Source: Nocardiopsis sp. CNT312 (GTDB lineage: Bacteria > Actinomycetota > Actinomycetes > Streptosporangiales > Streptosporangiaceae). From it: DNA of 64,000 bases. The position numbers were made by a program, and so were the translations under genes. How positions within the stretch are numbered: the stretch's first letter is position 1; each line of letters begins with the position of its first letter. Location of the stretch: positions 204-64,203 of the forward strand of contig NZ_AZXF01000018.1 in assembly GCF_000515115.1 (NCBI RefSeq), read 5' to 3'. Below, piece after piece: positions 49,059-57,328 of the stretch. The notes under the pieces are model-generated. The model saw only the letters and a list, made by a program, of their open reading frames with translations. It made no database searches and was not told where the DNA came from.

Positions 49059-50270
49059 ATGAGCGCACTGACCGACCTGCCCGTGACCGTACTGTCCGGT
49101 TTCCTGGGCGCGGGCAAGACCACCCTGCTCAACCACCTGTTGAAGAACCTGGACGGCTCTCGGGTGGCGGTGATCGTCAACGACATGAGCGAGATCAACA
49201 TCGACGCCGAGCTGATCCGGGGCGACGGGCACCTGTCGCGTACCGACGAGCGCCTGGTGGAGATGACCAACGGCTGCATCTGCTGCACCCTGCGCGACGA
49301 CCTGCTCGAGGAGGTCGCCCACCTGGCCGAACAGGGCCGGTTCGACCACCTGATCATCGAGTCCAGCGGGATCTCCGAGCCCATGCCCGTCGCCGCGACC
49401 TTCGCCGTCCCCGGGGACGACGGACGGCCGCTGCTGGAGGGGGCCAGGCTGGACACGATGGTGTCGTTGGTGGACTCCGCGAACTTCCTCGCCGAACTCC
49501 ACCGCGGCGACGACCTCGCCGACCGCGGCCTGGACGCCTACGAGGACGACGAGCGCACCGTCAGCGATCTGCTCGTCGACCAGGTCGAGTTCGCCGACGT
49601 CCTACTCATCACCAAGACCGACCTGGTCACCGCCGAGCACGCCGACCGTGTGGAGGCCGCGGTACGTCGTCTGAACCCGCTCGCCCGCGTCCTGCGTATC
49701 GCCCATGGGCGCGTCGATCCCGCCGAACTGATCGGCGCGGACCTGTTCGACCTCGAACGCGCTTCGCGCGCGCCGGGTTGGGTGGCCGAGCTCAATGGCG
49801 ACCACGTCCCCGAGACCGAGGAGTACGGGATCTCCAGTCTGGTGTTCCGGGCCGACCGGCCCTTCCACCCCGAACGCCTGTGGAAGCTCATCGGAACCGG
49901 GTTCGACGGTGACCGGTACGGCACCGTGCTGCGCACCAAGGGCTTCTTCTGGCTGGCGACTCGTCCGCGCACCACCGGCCTGTGGTCCCAGGCCGGACCG
50001 GTGGGCCGGTTCGAACCGGCCGGGGTGTGGGACCCCGCGGACGGCGCGGCCCTGGGGTACGCCCCCGAGGACGTGGCCGACACCGAGCCGGTGGAGCCCC
50101 GCCAGGAGCTGGTGTTCATCGGCACCGCCCTGCGCGGACCGGACCTGGAGGAGGCCCTGCGCGCCTGCCTGCTCACCGACGCCGAGCTCGCGTCCCCATG
50201 GGAGGCGCTGCCGGACCCGTTCCCGCAGTGGGACGTCCGCGGCGTGCACGCGCACCACACCCACCCCTGA
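49059..50270 (+). CDS. COG0523 (CobW/ZigA-type) GTPase, putative zinc metallochaperone
   Basis: 403 residues. Walker A GFLGAGKTTLLNHLL, the metal-binding CICC motif in MTNGCICCTLRDDLLEE, ESSGISEPMPVA (Walker B region) and TKTDL guanine motif are all present. The CobW C-terminal domain ends in a His-rich tail HAHHTHP that can bind metal. With a Zur box 100 bp upstream, a role in delivering zinc to client enzymes under zinc starvation is well supported. Confidence 0.92.
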   Translation: MSALTDLPVTVLSGFLGAGKTTLLNHLLKNLDGSRVAVIVNDMSEINIDAELIRGDGHLSRTDERLVEMTNGCICCTLRDDLLEEVAHLAEQGRFDHLIIESSGISEPMPVAATFAVPGDDGRPLLEGARLDTMVSLVDSANFLAELHRGDDLADRGLDAYEDDERTVSDLLVDQVEFADVLLITKTDLVTAEHADRVEAAVRRLNPLARVLRIAHGRVDPAELIGADLFDLERASRAPGWVAELNGDHVPETEEYGISSLVFRADRPFHPERLWKLIGTGFDGDRYGTVLRTKGFFWLATRPRTTGLWSQAGPVGRFEPAGVWDPADGAALGYAPEDVADTEPVEPRQELVFIGTALRGPDLEEALRACLLTDAELASPWEALPDPFPQWDVRGVHAHHTHP

Positions 50271-50338
50271 CAGCGGGGGCCACCCCGTCCGCGGCGGCTC
50301 CCCCGCGTGGAGGTGCCGGGCTCCGTGCACGTACGTTA

Positions 50339-50359
50339 TGAGAACGATGATCATTTCCA
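50339..50359. promoter_or_regulatory. Zur box 2
   Basis: TGAGAACGATGATCATTTCC plus A fits the 21-bp Zur pattern TGAAAACGAT..CATTTTCA with two arm changes. It lies 71 bp before the GTG of the flavoprotein gene. Confidence 0.75.
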
Positions 50360-50429
50360 CGAGAACGCCCTCTGCGGCACACCGCCCGGCACTACCAGGT
50401 CCGGGCGGCGAAGAAAGCGAGCGAACACC

Positions 50430-51407
50430 GTGAACACGCAACCCCCCGGTTCAGCCGAAACCTACGACGTCATCGTGGTCGGGGGCGGGGCCGCCGGTCT
50501 GAGCGCCGCCCTCACCCTGGGCCGCGCGCGGCGCTCGGTACTGGTCGTCGACTCCGGGCTCCCCCGCAACGCACCCGCCGACGGCCTCCACGCCTACCTC
50601 GGCCGGGAGGGCACCGCGCCGGAGGACTTCCTGCGGACCGCGCGCACCGAAGTGGCCGGCTACGGTGTCCGCGTCACCAGTGGGGAGGCCGTGTCGGCGT
50701 CCCGGGAGGAGGAGGGGTTCCGGGTCGCCCTCGCCGCCGGGGGGAGCGCCCTGGGCCGCCGCCTCCTAGTGGCGACCGGCCTGGTCGACGAGCTCCCAGA
50801 ACTCCCCGGGCTCTCCCGCCTGTGGGGCAGGAGCGTGATCCACTGCCCCTACTGCCACGGGTGGGAGGTGCGGGACCGGAGGATCGGCGTGCTCTCCACG
50901 GGGCCCTTCTCCCTGCACCAGGCCTTCACGTGGCACCAGTGGAGTCCGCAGGTCACCCTGTTCACCCACACCGGCCCCGAGCCGGGGGACGAGGACCGCG
51001 AGCGGCTCGCCGCGCTGGGGATCACCGTGGTGTCCGGAAAGGTCACCGCGCTGGAGGAGGAGCGGGACGAACTGCGCGGTGTACGTCTGGAGGACGGCCG
51101 GGTCGTCTCCCTCGACGTCCTGTCGATCGCCCCGCGCTTCACCGTTCACGCCTCCTTCCTGGAGCCGCTCGGCCTGAAACCCGTCGAGGAGCAGATGCAC
51201 GGCCACACCATCGGCGAGGTGATTCGGACCGACCCGACCGGGGCGACGGGTGTCCCCGGAGTGTGGGCCGCCGGCAACGTCACCTCACCGATGGAACAGG
51301 TGATCGGCGCGGCGTCCGCGGGGAACCGGGTGGCCGCGGCCATCAACACCGACCTCATCATGGCGGACACCGCGGCGGCGGTCGCCGCCCGTAGTTCCTC
51401 CGGCTGA
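50430..51407 (+). CDS. Thioredoxin-reductase-like FAD-dependent oxidoreductase
   Basis: 325 residues from GTG 50430. FAD site DVIVVGGGAAGLSAALTLGR, active-site pair in CPYCHGWE (C-x-x-C as in thioredoxin reductase), then GVPGVWAAGNVTSPMEQVIG and a C-terminal helix. The central NAD(P) motif is altered: GVLSTGPFSLHQ replaces G-G-G-x-A/S-A, typical of flavoproteins that use another electron donor or act as disulfide oxidases. The Zur box upstream suggests use under zinc limitation, perhaps keeping zinc-site thiols reduced. Confidence 0.85.
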   Translation: MNTQPPGSAETYDVIVVGGGAAGLSAALTLGRARRSVLVVDSGLPRNAPADGLHAYLGREGTAPEDFLRTARTEVAGYGVRVTSGEAVSASREEEGFRVALAAGGSALGRRLLVATGLVDELPELPGLSRLWGRSVIHCPYCHGWEVRDRRIGVLSTGPFSLHQAFTWHQWSPQVTLFTHTGPEPGDEDRERLAALGITVVSGKVTALEEERDELRGVRLEDGRVVSLDVLSIAPRFTVHASFLEPLGLKPVEEQMHGHTIGEVIRTDPTGATGVPGVWAAGNVTSPMEQVIGAASAGNRVAAAINTDLIMADTAAAVAARSSSG

Positions 51408-51452
51408 CCTTCGGCGGTGGGGGCCGTGCCGCGCTGCGGCGTACGTCCCTGA

Positions 51453-51481
51453 AATCGGATCGGGGCGGACCCGATCCGATT
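51453..51481. terminator. Bidirectional hairpin terminator
   Basis: AATCGGATCGGG (51453-51464) pairs perfectly with CCCGATCCGATT (51470-51481) round a 5-base loop. It lies between the convergent flavoprotein and His-rich genes, with a short T run after it on the plus strand. Confidence 0.75.
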
Positions 51482-51516
51482 CCGCGTTTTCAGTGGCTTT
51501 TCACGCCCCGCCCCCT

Positions 51517-51681
51517 TCAGGACGTGGCCGGGGCGTGCTCGTCCCAGTGGCCCTCATGCGCGTGGTGCAGGTGGTCGCCGTGGACGTAGTCCACATGGCC
51601 TCCGCGGGGAACCGCGACGTGGCCGCACCCCTCACCGTGGTCATGGGCGTGGCCCTCGTGGACAAGGTGTGCCAGTGCCAT
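51517..51681 (-). CDS. Histidine-rich small metal-binding protein
   Basis: 54 residues from ATG 51681 behind GGGGGAGCG. About a quarter of the residues are His (HEGHAHDHGEGCGH, HVDYVHGDHLHHAHEGH), with one Cys and many acidic residues, a zinc-type composition. It has no signal peptide or membrane helix, so a cytosolic metal store or chaperone is likely. Two Zur boxes lie upstream (51817 and 51917). Similar short His-rich proteins accompany Zur-regulated genes in Streptomyces. Confidence 0.78.
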   Translation of the reverse strand: MALAHLVHEGHAHDHGEGCGHVAVPRGGHVDYVHGDHLHHAHEGHWDEHAPATS

Positions 51682-51816
51682 CGCTCCCCCAGGGATCCGC
51701 GACTGCGGTGGATGAATGGACGGAGCCGAAGACAACACCGGCACAGAGCTCTGAACAATCAAGACAAACCATAGAAAAAGAAAATTACCTTGGTCTAGGG
51801 CCGTCCGAAACACAAA

Positions 51817-51837
51817 AGGAAATGGTTTTCTTTTCCA
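51817..51837. promoter_or_regulatory. Zur box 3
   Basis: On the minus strand TGGAAAAGAAAACCATTTCC plus T; GGAAA and TTTCC arms are symmetrical and the centre AAAACCATTT matches Zur box 4. It lies 136 bp upstream of the His-rich start. Confidence 0.65.
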
Positions 51838-51916
51838 CCCCGAAAAGGGGCCCTCAGCCGCGCAGGACCCCGACCGGGGACGCTTCGCCCGGAGGCCCGC
51901 GTCGCGGGAACCCACT

Positions 51917-51937
51917 TGAAAACGATAACCATTTTCA
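51917..51937. promoter_or_regulatory. Zur box 4
   Basis: TGAAAACGATAACCATTTTC plus A is a near-perfect Zur operator with TGAAAA/TTTTCA arms. It is 236 bp upstream of the His-rich gene and points to no other start I can find, so it may form a tandem operator with box 3. Confidence 0.8.
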
Positions 51938-52228
51938 GTAACATCGCAGTCGGCCGCGCCCGGAGGCGGACCGGACAAATCACAGCCCCCGCTTCCGGGC
52001 GTGGCCGCGACGAACGGGACGGAAACGGTCCAGCGGTGTTCCGCCCCCGGGAAGCCGCCCTCCGGCCGCGACGTGCCGGTCGCTCCAGAACCGGGCCCAG
52101 AGGCCGTCGGCGGCCAGAAGGAGGAGGGCCGCCGGAGCGGCCCATCCCGGGCTGTCCGGGTGTCGCCGGTGAAGAGCGGGGAGCCGGGGAGAGCGCGGAG
52201 TCCGCGCGGGACCGGCACTACCGCTTCG

Positions 52229-53728
52229 TCATCGACACCGTTCCGGCCGGGTGGGAGAGCCCTCTCCCGGAGCGGCCACCGCGGTAGCCTCCGGCACCCC
52301 GCCCGTGCTCCGGCCCGCGCCGACCGCGGCCTCCGCCTCCACCAGCCCTCCGCGCTCGATGCGCAGGACGCGGTCGGCGCGGGCGGCGACCGCGGGGTCG
52401 TGCGTGGCGAGCAGGACCGCCAGCCCCCGGTCGGCGCGCAGCGCGTCCAGCAGTTCCAGGACGTGGCGGGCGGTACGGCCGTCCAGGGCCGAGGTGACCT
52501 CGTCGGCGAGCAGGACGCCCGGCTGGGCGGCCAGGGCCCGCGCGATGGCCGCCCGCTGCCGCTGGCCGCCGGAGAGCCGTGCGGGGGTGCGGTGGAGCGC
52601 CTCGGCGGGCAGTCCGACCTCTGCGGCCAGGGACACGGCGCTTTCGCGCGCCTGGTCGCGGGAGGAGCCCAGGAGGACCCGGGCGGGGCGGGCGAGGGCC
52701 GAGCCCACCCGGTGGGAGGGGTGGAGGGCGGCCCTCGGGTCCTGGCCGACGAACTGGACGGCGCGCAGGAGGGCCCGTCCGCGCTCCTCCACCCGGTGCG
52801 GGACCTCCTGCCCGGCCACGGACACGCTCCCCGTCCATGACGGGTGCAGCCCGGCGACGGCGCGCAGGAGGGTGGACTTGCCGCTGCCGGAGGGGCCGGT
52901 GAGGGCGACGAGTTCTCCGGGGCGCACTCCCAGGTCGACCCCTTCGAGCAGCACGGTTCCGCCGCCGGGGGCGGCGACGGCCAGGGAGCGCAGTTCCAGT
53001 GCGGCCGGGCGGCCGGGTTCCGCCACCCGGAGGAGGGGGCCCCGGCGGCCGGGGCGCTCGGGCGGTGTGTCGCCGAGGGCGACCACGCTGTCCGCCACCC
53101 GCTCCGCGAAGTCCCGGTCGTGGGTGATGACGATCGTGGCCCGCCCCGGGGCCCCGCGGCGTTCGCCGAGGACCTGGAGCACCCGCTCCAGTGCCTCCGG
53201 GTCCAGGCCGCTGGTGGGCTCGTCCAGGACCAGCAGCGCGGGGTCGCCGACGACCGCGCGGGCCAGGGCCACGCGCTGGGCCTGGCCGCCGGAGAGCTCG
53301 TGGGGGCGGCGCCGGGCGACCTGTGCCGGGTCCAAGCCCAGGCGGCGCAGGATTCGGTGCGCGGCTTCCCGGTGCTCGGCGCGGGACCCGTCGAAGGGGC
53401 TCTCCAGGAGCAGGCCGGTGACGGTGCGCAGGGGGTGCAGGTCCGAGGCCGGGTCCTGGCCGAGCAGTCCGGCGTGCTCGCGCCTCCAGCGGCGCGCGGA
53501 CCGTCCCGGGCGGATCACGGACCCGTTCCAGCTCACCCGGCCGCCGACCCGCCGCAGCCCTTCGGGGAGGGCGTCGAGGGCGGCCAGGACGGCGCTGGTC
53601 TTGCCGCCGCCGGAGGGGCCCATCACCGCGGCCACGCCGCCGGAGGGGACCGCCAGGTCGACCGGGCCGACGATCGGGCGGCCGTCCCGGTCCGCCACAC
53701 TCAGCCCTGTGATCTCATATCCCCGCAC
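52229..53728 (-). CDS. Fused dual ABC ATPase (DppD-DppF type)
   Basis: 499 residues with two complete nucleotide-binding domains. The first has Walker A GPSGGGKTSAVLAAL, signature LSGGQAQRVALARAV and Walker B LLVLDEPTSGLDP. The second has GPSGSGKSTLLRAVAGL, LSGGQRQRAAIARAL and VLLADEVTSALDG. It is the last gene of the minus-strand operon and overlaps the permease gene by 14 bp. It energises the permease pair and lipoprotein upstream, which resemble peptide/nickel or metallophore importers. Confidence 0.9.
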   Translation of the reverse strand: MRGYEITGLSVADRDGRPIVGPVDLAVPSGGVAAVMGPSGGGKTSAVLAALDALPEGLRRVGGRVSWNGSVIRPGRSARRWRREHAGLLGQDPASDLHPLRTVTGLLLESPFDGSRAEHREAAHRILRRLGLDPAQVARRRPHELSGGQAQRVALARAVVGDPALLVLDEPTSGLDPEALERVLQVLGERRGAPGRATIVITHDRDFAERVADSVVALGDTPPERPGRRGPLLRVAEPGRPAALELRSLAVAAPGGGTVLLEGVDLGVRPGELVALTGPSGSGKSTLLRAVAGLHPSWTGSVSVAGQEVPHRVEERGRALLRAVQFVGQDPRAALHPSHRVGSALARPARVLLGSSRDQARESAVSLAAEVGLPAEALHRTPARLSGGQRQRAAIARALAAQPGVLLADEVTSALDGRTARHVLELLDALRADRGLAVLLATHDPAVAARADRVLRIERGGLVEAEAAVGAGRSTGGVPEATAVAAPGEGSPTRPERCR

Positions 53729-54533
53729 GGGTGTCCTCTCGGCTGGTGGTGGCTCTGGGGTCGCGGTCGGTGGCGAGGTAGACCGAGAGCGCCAGGGCGG
53801 TCGTGGTCAGGCCGAGGGCCAGTGCCGGGGCGGCCACGGCCCAGGGGTTCATCGCGACCCCGGCCATGTTCTCGCGCAGCATCAGGGCCCAGTCGGGCTC
53901 GGGCGGCGGGGTGCCGAAGCCGAGGACGTTGAGCGCGGAGGCGATCTGGACCGCCACGACCAGGCGCAGGCCCAAATCGGCGAGGACGGTCCCCTTCATG
54001 GCGGGCAGGATCTCGCGGAGCGCGATAGCCGCCGTGCTCTCCCCTCGGCACCGGGCCGCCTCCACGTATCCGGTGGTGCGCACGGCGCGCACGGCGTCGC
54101 GCACCACCCGCAGGGTGAGGGGCGCACCACCGCACACGGTCGCCACGACCACGGCGGCGGGGCCGGGCAGGGCGATGGCGGCCACGAGTGCGAGCAGGAG
54201 CGAGGGAACGGCCAGGAGGAGGTCGGTCAGCGCGGTCAGCACGCGGTCGGCCGCGCCGCCGAGCCATCCGGCGGCCAGTCCGCCGGCCAGGCCGGTGGCC
54301 GAGGCCGCCAGGGCGGCGGTGACGGAGACGGCGAGCAGGTCGGCTCCGCCGGAGAGCACCCGGGACCACACGTCGCGGCCCAGGGCGTCGGTGCCGAGGA
54401 GGTGGCCGGGGCCGCTCCCCTGCCAGGGCGGGGCAACGGGGTCGGTGGGGTCGTAGGGCGCGGCCCAGCCGCCGAGGGCTGCGGTGGCCAGGACCGCGGC
54501 CAGGAGCACTGTGGCGAGGAGGCGGTTCACCAT
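53715..54533 (-). CDS. ABC permease, DppC-like
   Basis: 272 residues from ATG 54533, overlapping the DppB-like stop by 7 bp. Hallmarks: GHLLGTDALGRDVWSRVLSG after the first helix, five to six membrane helices, and the EAA-like cytoplasmic loop YVEAARCRGESTAAIALREI. The NWAL-type end is seen as PPEPDWALMLRENM. It is one half of the importer channel. Confidence 0.9.
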   Translation of the reverse strand: MVNRLLATVLLAAVLATAALGGWAAPYDPTDPVAPPWQGSGPGHLLGTDALGRDVWSRVLSGGADLLAVSVTAALAASATGLAGGLAAGWLGGAADRVLTALTDLLLAVPSLLLALVAAIALPGPAAVVVATVCGGAPLTLRVVRDAVRAVRTTGYVEAARCRGESTAAIALREILPAMKGTVLADLGLRLVVAVQIASALNVLGFGTPPPEPDWALMLRENMAGVAMNPWAVAAPALALGLTTTALALSVYLATDRDPRATTSREDTRAGI

Positions 54534-55528
54534 GCTCGGCTCCGGGGGTCGGTGCCGTCGGCGACGGCGTCGGAGACGGCCAGTCCCGCGAGGACGACGG
54601 CCGCGGCGAGCATGGCGACCGCCTGCACCACGGGGGTATCGCGCGAGGCGACGGCGGAGACCAGGAGTGATCCCAGGCCGGGGTATCCGAAGAGGGTCTC
54701 GACGATCGTGGTGGCGGCGATGAGGCCGCCGGCGCTCACCGCCAGGACACGGGTGAAGGGGGCGAGGAGGAAGGGCAGGACGTCCACGGCGGCGACGGAC
54801 CACAGGGGGCGGCCCCTGCGCAGGGCGTCCACCACGTGGGGCCGGGAGACCGTGTCGGCGACCGCGCCGGAGACGAGTCCGGCTCCGAACAGGGCGGTGG
54901 GCAGGGCCATGGAGAGCACGGGCAGGACCAGGAGTTCGGGGTGGTGGACGGGGTGTGTCCCGGGGGGCAGGAGTGAGACGGCGGGGACCAGGTCCAGCAC
55001 GCCTGACAGGAGGGCGGCGGCGCCCGCGGCGACGACCACGGCGGGGACGGCGGCACCGCCGGTAAGGAAGGCTCCGGCCGCACCGCGGCTTGCGCGTGCC
55101 GCGCCCGCCCATCCTCCGAGGAGGAGCATGGCGGGGGCGGCCAGTGCCAGGGACAGGCCGATGAGGGTGGCGGTGGCGGGCAGGCGCTGGAGGACGGCGT
55201 CGAGTACGGGCCGGTCGTTGACCAGGGAGGTTCCCAGGTCGCCCCGGAGCAGTCCCGCCGTCCAGTCCGTGTAGAGCCGCCAGGGGGCGGCGTCCTGTCC
55301 CAGCTCCTGGCGCAGGGCCCGGACCTGTTCGTCGGTGGCGCCGGGGCTCACCCGCAGTTGGGCCGCGTCCCCGGGCAGCAGGGCGGTGGCCGCGAAGACG
55401 ACCACCGACGCCGCTGCGAGGAGTAGCGCGCCCCGTACCAGGGGGCGCAGCCCCCTGGCCACCAGCGCTCCCGCTGCCCGGGGCCGGGGGGCGGTGCCCG
55501 AGGGCACCGCCCGTGGCGATCGCGTCAA
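54527..55528 (-). CDS. ABC permease, DppB-like
   Basis: 333 residues if TTG 55528 is the start (it overlaps the lipoprotein stop by TTGA; a GTG seven codons on is possible). N-terminal helix LVRGALLLAAASVVVFAATA, the family loop ATDEQVRALRQELGQDAAPW, DLGTSLVNDRPVLDAVLQRL and EAA-like region VVDALRRGRPLWSV fit DppB. The periplasmic-type loops are normal length. Confidence 0.88.
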   Translation of the reverse strand: MTRSPRAVPSGTAPRPRAAGALVARGLRPLVRGALLLAAASVVVFAATALLPGDAAQLRVSPGATDEQVRALRQELGQDAAPWRLYTDWTAGLLRGDLGTSLVNDRPVLDAVLQRLPATATLIGLSLALAAPAMLLLGGWAGAARASRGAAGAFLTGGAAVPAVVVAAGAAALLSGVLDLVPAVSLLPPGTHPVHHPELLVLPVLSMALPTALFGAGLVSGAVADTVSRPHVVDALRRGRPLWSVAAVDVLPFLLAPFTRVLAVSAGGLIAATTIVETLFGYPGLGSLLVSAVASRDTPVVQAVAMLAAAVVLAGLAVSDAVADGTDPRSRAW

Positions 55529-57045
55529 CCGGAGACCTCGACCTCTTCGATCCGCAGCCGGTGGAAGCCGGGTCCGGTGGGCAGGCCGGTCACGCCGGAG
55601 GCGGTGAGGTCGATACCGTCACCGGACCCCCAGACCACGTACCCGCCCTCTTCGGCGATGCGCCGCTGGAGGTCGCCGAGGAGCGAGTACCGCTCGTCTT
55701 GGTCGGCGGTGGCCAGGGCCGTGTGGAAGTCCTCCGTCCACTCCTCGTCGTCCCATCCGGTCTCGTTGATGGGGCCGTCGGGCAGCAGGGCCATGCGCGC
55801 GAAGTCGACGAACCCGTTCCCGCCCAGGCTGTTGATGTAGAAGGACTCGACGTTCCACACCTCGGTCCAGTAGGTGTCGGGCGGGCCCACCTCGACCTCC
55901 ACGTCGATGCCCGCCTCGGCGAGCTGCTCGGAGACCAGGACGGCGGTCTCCTCCATCCCCGGGTAGGAGTTGGTGGCGTGCAGGGTGAGGGAGACGCCGT
56001 CGCCGTGCCCGGCCTCCTCCAGGAGTTCGCGGGCGCGTTCGACGTCGCGGACGACCGGGTCGACGTCCGGGGCGAAGGGCTCCGAGGCGCTGAGGACGTC
56101 CGCGCCGGTCTGCCCGTAGCCGAGGAAGACGGTCTCGACGAGGGCGTCGCGGTCCAGGGCGATCTTGACGGCCTCCCGCACCTCGGGGTCGTCGAAGGGT
56201 TCGGCCGTCGTGTCCATGACGAGGGGGTAGCCGACGCCGCCGGGGCGGGTGACGACCTCCACCTCGTCGCTTTCGGCGTACTGCTCGGCGGTGGCCGGTG
56301 CGACGCTTCCGGCCACGTCGGCCTGCCCGGAGGCCACCGCGGAGGCGCGGGCGGCAGCGTCGGGCATGGCGGTGATCTCCAGGCGCTCCACTCCCCCGCC
56401 GGGGCCCCACCACTGGTCGTTGCGGGTCAGGACCGCCGTGGTGTCGTCGGCGGTCTCCAGGACGAAGGGGCCCGATCCGGCGACGGGTTCGGTGATGTCG
56501 TCACTGCCCTCGGGGACGACGAAGGTGAGGGAGGCCAGGGCGGCGCCGACCTCGGCGTAGGGCTGGAGGGTGACCAGTTCCAGTTCGTGCTCGCCCGCGA
56601 CGGTCGAGGACTCCAGGTCGAACATGGACAGGCGGCCGTTGTTCTCGGCGCCCTTGCCCTGGATGCGTCGCAGGGAGAAGAGGACGTCGTCGGCGGTGAC
56701 GGGTGCCCCGTCGGAGAAGACCGCGTCCTGGCGCAGGGTGATGTGCCAGTGGGTGAGGTCGTCTCCCTCGGGTTCCCACGCCTCGGCGAGCCTGGGCTGG
56801 ACCGTGCCCTGTTCGTCGATGACGGTGAGGACGTCGTAGAGCATGGAGAAGCGCAGGTAGTCCGACTCGTTGCCGACCCGGCCGTGCGGGTCGGCGGTCG
56901 TGGCCGCGGGAGCGCCGACCGCCGCGTAGCGCAGGGTGGCGGGTGCCTGTGCGGCGCCGTCTCCGCTGTCCGTCCCTCCGGCGCAGCCGGAGGCCGTGGC
57001 GAGGGTGATCGCGCACAGGCCCGCGAGGAGGGCTTGTCGTCTCAT
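55525..57045 (-). CDS. Substrate-binding lipoprotein, SBP_bac_5 family
   Basis: 506 residues. Lipoprotein signal: MRRQALLAGLCAITLATASG followed at once by the lipobox cysteine (ASGC). Family landmarks include VQPRLAEAWEPEGDDLTHWH, the FSDGAPVTADDVLFSLRRI signature, and DDPEVREAVKIALDRDALVE. Family 5 proteins bind peptides, nickel chelates and metallophores. In this operon a zinc-metallophore complex is the likely ligand (inference from neighbours). Confidence 0.9.
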   Translation of the reverse strand: MRRQALLAGLCAITLATASGCAGGTDSGDGAAQAPATLRYAAVGAPAATTADPHGRVGNESDYLRFSMLYDVLTVIDEQGTVQPRLAEAWEPEGDDLTHWHITLRQDAVFSDGAPVTADDVLFSLRRIQGKGAENNGRLSMFDLESSTVAGEHELELVTLQPYAEVGAALASLTFVVPEGSDDITEPVAGSGPFVLETADDTTAVLTRNDQWWGPGGGVERLEITAMPDAAARASAVASGQADVAGSVAPATAEQYAESDEVEVVTRPGGVGYPLVMDTTAEPFDDPEVREAVKIALDRDALVETVFLGYGQTGADVLSASEPFAPDVDPVVRDVERARELLEEAGHGDGVSLTLHATNSYPGMEETAVLVSEQLAEAGIDVEVEVGPPDTYWTEVWNVESFYINSLGGNGFVDFARMALLPDGPINETGWDDEEWTEDFHTALATADQDERYSLLGDLQRRIAEEGGYVVWGSGDGIDLTASGVTGLPTGPGFHRLRIEEVEVSG

Positions 57046-57079
57046 CGGTGGTTCTCGTTTCTGTTCGGGGCCGTGGCGG

Positions 57080-57328
57080 TCACGGCCCGGGGGGAGCGGG
57101 GGGTCGGCTTCGGATCGCGATCGCGCCCGAAGGACAGAGGTCGACGGCGTCCAGGGCGTGTGCCCGGGACCCGGGGGGCACGTCGCTGGTGAGCAGGAGC
57201 ACGAGGCCGTCGTCGTCCTGGTCGAAGAGGTCGGGGGCGGCGCGCACGCACTGCCCCGCGCCGGCGCACACGTCGTGGTCGGCGCTCAGCCTCAGGGAGG
57301 TGTCGCCGCCGGGGTCGTCCCTCACCAT
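57080..57328 (-). CDS. [3Fe-4S] ferredoxin, P450 partner
   Basis: 82 residues. Three cluster cysteines: Cys21 and Cys27 in DVCAGAGQCVRAAPDLF, and Cys65 in AVDLCPSGAIAI. The position of the fourth ligand of [4Fe-4S] proteins is Ala, as in the short ferredoxins that serve actinomycete P450s. The ATG at 57328 overlaps the P450 stop by 7 bp, so the pair is made together. Confidence 0.92.
   Translation of the reverse strand: MVRDDPGGDTSLRLSADHDVCAGAGQCVRAAPDLFDQDDDGLVLLLTSDVPPGSRAHALDAVDLCPSGAIAIRSRPPAPPGP

Larger units (their letters stand above)
51682..52228. promoter_or_regulatory. Zinc-control region between His-rich gene and ABC operon end
   Basis: 547 bp with two Zur boxes (listed separately) and an AT-rich stretch at 51740-51835 that should contain the promoter of the His-rich gene. 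Frames between 51940 and 52228 have no recognisable product. Confidence 0.55.

Noticed and set aside
52251..55274. 1007-codon open frame on the plus strand
   Set aside because: Antisense to the ABC ATPase and permeases; Ser/Arg/Thr-rich low-complexity translation, no motif.
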